Positions 62,006 through 64,000 of a stretch of DNA of 64,000 nucleotides are shown piece after piece; position 1 is the stretch's first letter, and the number at the start of each line of letters is the position of its first letter. This stretch comes from Thalassotalea euphylliae. Its GTDB lineage: Bacteria > Pseudomonadota > Gammaproteobacteria > Enterobacterales > Alteromonadaceae. A program made the translations under genes and the position numbers. Below the pieces are notes generated by a model that was given only the letters and a program-made list of their open reading frames with translations, ran no database searches and was not told the origin of the DNA. The DNA lies in assembly GCF_003390375.1 (NCBI RefSeq), contig NZ_QUOT01000001.1, forward strand, positions 744,001 through 808,000. The letters run 5' to 3'.

Positions 62006-62911
62006 CTAGTCAGCCCTATTAATACCTGCGGCGATTTTAACAATATTTGACACTAGCGGGTGAACAATGCTGCCTTGAGGGGTAATGAGTTGATATTCCT
62101 GAGAGATATTTTCTGCTTTACCAATGTAGGCAACATTAAATTTACCCATAATCTCTTCTTTAATCATCAGTGGCGCGGGAAATATGCCAAAACCATCCCG
62201 ACCTAGTGATTTCATTAATGCGATGTCGGTAGCGTAGACCGTAATATCAGGCGCTATTTTATTCACATCAAACCATTGCATTAGGCTGCGGGTTAAACTG
62301 CTGTTTTGACCTGGCATCACCACTTGAGCATGATCCAGGCAGTAAGGAAAATTAGCGATAAGCTCATCAATATCGCCATCACTGTGTGAGGCAAAAAAAC
62401 CGATTTCGCTGTGACCAATATGCTGACAATAAAGCGGTAGATCAACGTCGGCGATCAATGGCAAATCCGTCAAAATCATATCAAGTTTGTGCAGTGCCAG
62501 CTGACCAACAAGTTCATCTAAGTTGCCATCTTGAATGCCTAACCTTACATGCTGTTCACCCGTCAAGGCTGGCGATAGCCATTTACTGGCTAATGTTTTA
62601 GGCAAGCCATCTGTCACACCAACTCGGCACATGGTAGTGACGTGTTTCTCTCCGGACGCCACCGTGTGCAACCACTCTTGTGCCTTAGCAAACATATCAT
62701 CTGCGTAAGATTTAGTTAGGGCGCCAAATTCTGTTAACTCAAGACTACGTCCACGTTTGATAAATAACGGTCGATCTAATCGCTCTTCTAAAGCCGCAAT
62801 TTGCGCACTCACAGTTTGGGGCGCAAGGTTCAGTTTTTGTGCAGCTCGAGAGATTCCTCCTTCATTTGCTGTCACCCAAAAATAGTAGAGATGGTTATAA
62901 TTTATCTGCAT
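62006..62911 (-). CDS. nhaR: NhaR, LysR-family regulator of Na+/H+ antiport
   Basis: A 301-residue LysR-type activator. The N-terminal winged helix-turn-helix reads NYNHLYYFWVTANEGGISRA then LNLAPQTVSAQIAALEERL; the C-terminal domain is a periplasmic-binding-like effector fold with GVTDGLPKTLASKWL. NhaR responds to Na+ and activates nhaA, which begins at 63703. Only a small secreted protein gene lies between them, on the plus strand. Confidence 0.92.
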   Translation of the reverse strand: MQINYNHLYYFWVTANEGGISRAAQKLNLAPQTVSAQIAALEERLDRPLFIKRGRSLELTEFGALTKSYADDMFAKAQEWLHTVASGEKHVTTMCRVGVTDGLPKTLASKWLSPALTGEQHVRLGIQDGNLDELVGQLALHKLDMILTDLPLIADVDLPLYCQHIGHSEIGFFASHSDGDIDELIANFPYCLDHAQVVMPGQNSSLTRSLMQWFDVNKIAPDITVYATDIALMKSLGRDGFGIFPAPLMIKEEIMGKFNVAYIGKAENISQEYQLITPQGSIVHPLVSNIVKIAAGINRAD

Positions 62912-63093
62912 TCGCTGTCCCGCTTACCTAGTCTACTTAATGAGCATTATTTCGAAAATTACGAAGTAATAGTCAGAAATATTCAGATTTTATCTTAACG
63001 AGAGTTAAATTAACTTTAAAGACCACATGGCTAATAATTGACTGGTCTGAGAATTGGTTAACCACTTCTACCTGTCAATTAATGAGGTGATTT

Positions 63094-63510
63094 ATGCGTA
63101 TTTCCATTGTATTGGTTTTAACGGTATTGTTCAGCTTTTCAGCGCCTTCTCTAGCGGCTAAATTCTCAGCTGAGGCGATGATAAATGAATGTTTATCCGA
63201 CAATATATCGCAGCAGCAACAGGTTGGTTGTCAGGGCTTTTTCTATGGCCTTATCAGTAAAAAGCAAGCACTGCTTGCACCAGTAAAATCAAAAGGCCTA
63301 GTCGATCGCGCCTACAACAGTAGAACCAGCACCAGTAACTACAGTGTCGTCAAAACACGTAAGTATGGTATGGATCAAGTATGTTTGCCTGACGACATTG
63401 ACTATCAGACATTCAAAAGTGTGCTAAAGAAAGCTGCAATTAATTATAACGCTCAGCTTGATGTGGAATCGGTCACCGACATTCTGGCGCGACACTACAG
63501 TTGCAAATAA
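63094..63510 (+). CDS. Small secreted four-Cys protein (Rap1a/Tai-like)
   Basis: A 138-residue exported protein with signal peptide about 1-22 (cut after SLAA). Four cysteines in the mature part (INECLSD, VGCQGFFYGL, DQVCLPDD and terminal HYSCK) could form two disulfides. The CxGFxxGL and CLPDD pattern resembles the Rap1a/Tai domain of periplasmic immunity-like proteins; this is a tentative match. AGGTGATTT precedes the ATG. Confidence 0.6.
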   Translation: MRISIVLVLTVLFSFSAPSLAAKFSAEAMINECLSDNISQQQQVGCQGFFYGLISKKQALLAPVKSKGLVDRAYNSRTSTSNYSVVKTRKYGMDQVCLPDDIDYQTFKSVLKKAAINYNAQLDVESVTDILARHYSCK

Positions 63511-63702
63511 CACGCAGTTAATAGCACGTAAGCGCCACCTACTAACCTCACAAATGCGTTCAACGTGCCTATCAGCCCCATGCACTATATTTACTAATAA
63601 GTTCATAAGCTATTAACTCGCTTATGGCGCTTAAGGGCTTTCTCGTGATAACAAATCTTTCCTAACCGGAACTAAAGGGTAATTTCGACAACAGGTTAAG
63701 CT

Positions 63703-64000
63703 ATGACCACGATTAAGAAGTTTTTGCAGCTGGAAGCTGCCGCAGGATTGATTCTTTTATTTGCAACGCTGTTAGCGTTATTAGTCGCTAACAGCGCTTT
63801 GTCTGTCTACTACGAGATGCTGATCCAAATTCCAGCAGGCATTCATATCGGTGGTCTAGCGATAAATAAGCCGATTTTACTTTGGGTAAACGACGGCCTA
63901 ATGGCAGCGTTTTTCTTTTTGGTCGGTTTAGAATTAAAGCGCGAACTGCTTGAAGGACACTTATCTGAACCTAAAAACACCCTACTTCCAATTTTTGGCG
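63703..64000 (+). CDS. nhaA: Na+/H+ antiporter NhaA, N-terminal part
   Basis: The first about 99 codons of NhaA, cut by the window end. The start MTTIKKFLQLEAAAGLILLF is followed by TM1, a periplasmic loop (LSVYYEMLIQIPAGIHIGG), LLWVNDGLMAAFFFLVGLELKREL and the segment GHLSEPKNTLLP, all typical of NhaA. It exports Na+ in exchange for H+. The key aspartates of TM5 lie beyond the window. Confidence 0.95.
   Translation, partial: MTTIKKFLQLEAAAGLILLFATLLALLVANSALSVYYEMLIQIPAGIHIGGLAINKPILLWVNDGLMAAFFFLVGLELKRELLEGHLSEPKNTLLPIFG

Noticed and set aside
63511..63702. Possible riboswitch in the nhaA leader
   Set aside because: A short inverted repeat is present (CATAAGC/GCTTATG near 63604-63627), but no known riboswitch pattern could be matched by eye.
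1..64000. CRISPR arrays, integrases, prophage or complete insertion sequences
   Set aside because: No regular repeat-spacer array, no transposase or integrase motifs and no phage structural genes were seen.

Overview
The window reads as chromosome of a marine gammaproteobacterium of the order Alteromonadales, most like Colwelliaceae (Thalassotalea/Colwellia type). This is inferred from the moderately AT-rich DNA, the large TonB-dependent receptors, the E. coli-like housekeeping proteins (FtsH, YhbY, Adk, HtpG), a nickel superoxide dismutase and a palindromic miniature repeat. No phage, integrase, complete insertion sequence or CRISPR array is visible.

Layout. 0-8 kb: SlyD-type prolyl isomerase, EamA exporter, the sbcD-sbcC nuclease operon and mgsA. 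8-13 kb: a LytS/LytTR-type two-component pair divergent from a 992-residue TonB receptor. 13.6-22.6 kb: four paralogous porins, with a chemoreceptor between the first two and a small PstS-like binding protein directly behind the second and third. 22.7-25.6 kb: envelope lipoproteins (COG3014-like, LpoB-like, glycine-zipper protein). 25.7-30.5 kb: a split MacAB-type export operon (adaptor, ATPase, two FtsX/MacB permeases). 30.7-34 kb: GrpB-like protein, then a di-heme peroxidase and chemoreceptor in probable operon. 34.4-41.1 kb: an iron-type uptake region with a TonB receptor, two PepSY membrane proteins, two small membrane proteins and three Fur-box-like sites. 41.3-46.4 kb: ABC1 kinase, fasciclin protein, a lipoprotein gene broken by a stop codon, a DUF6435-like protein, and a divergent HxlR regulator/alpha-beta hydrolase pair.

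46.5-54.3 kb is the conserved core rlmE-ftsH-folP-glmM-tpiA-secG-tRNA-Leu(GAG), with yhbY divergent from rlmE and adk further upstream. 54.6-58.2 kb is the most interesting block: a Ni-superoxide dismutase gene (sodN) and its maturation protease (sodX-like), in line with a pseudoazurin-like cupredoxin, a His/Cys-containing helical-repeat protein, a 64-residue His-rich membrane microprotein and an ArsP_2-type metal permease, with a Fur-box-like site upstream. 58.6-64 kb: a GNAT enzyme, a 251-bp palindromic MITE-like element, htpG with a heat-shock-type promoter, nhaR, a small secreted cysteine protein and the start of nhaA, which runs off the window.

Best candidates for little-described systems are the NiSOD accessory locus and the porin/PstS-like/chemoreceptor array. 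Starts were moved to internal ATG codons where the first codon is TTG or lacks a ribosome binding site.
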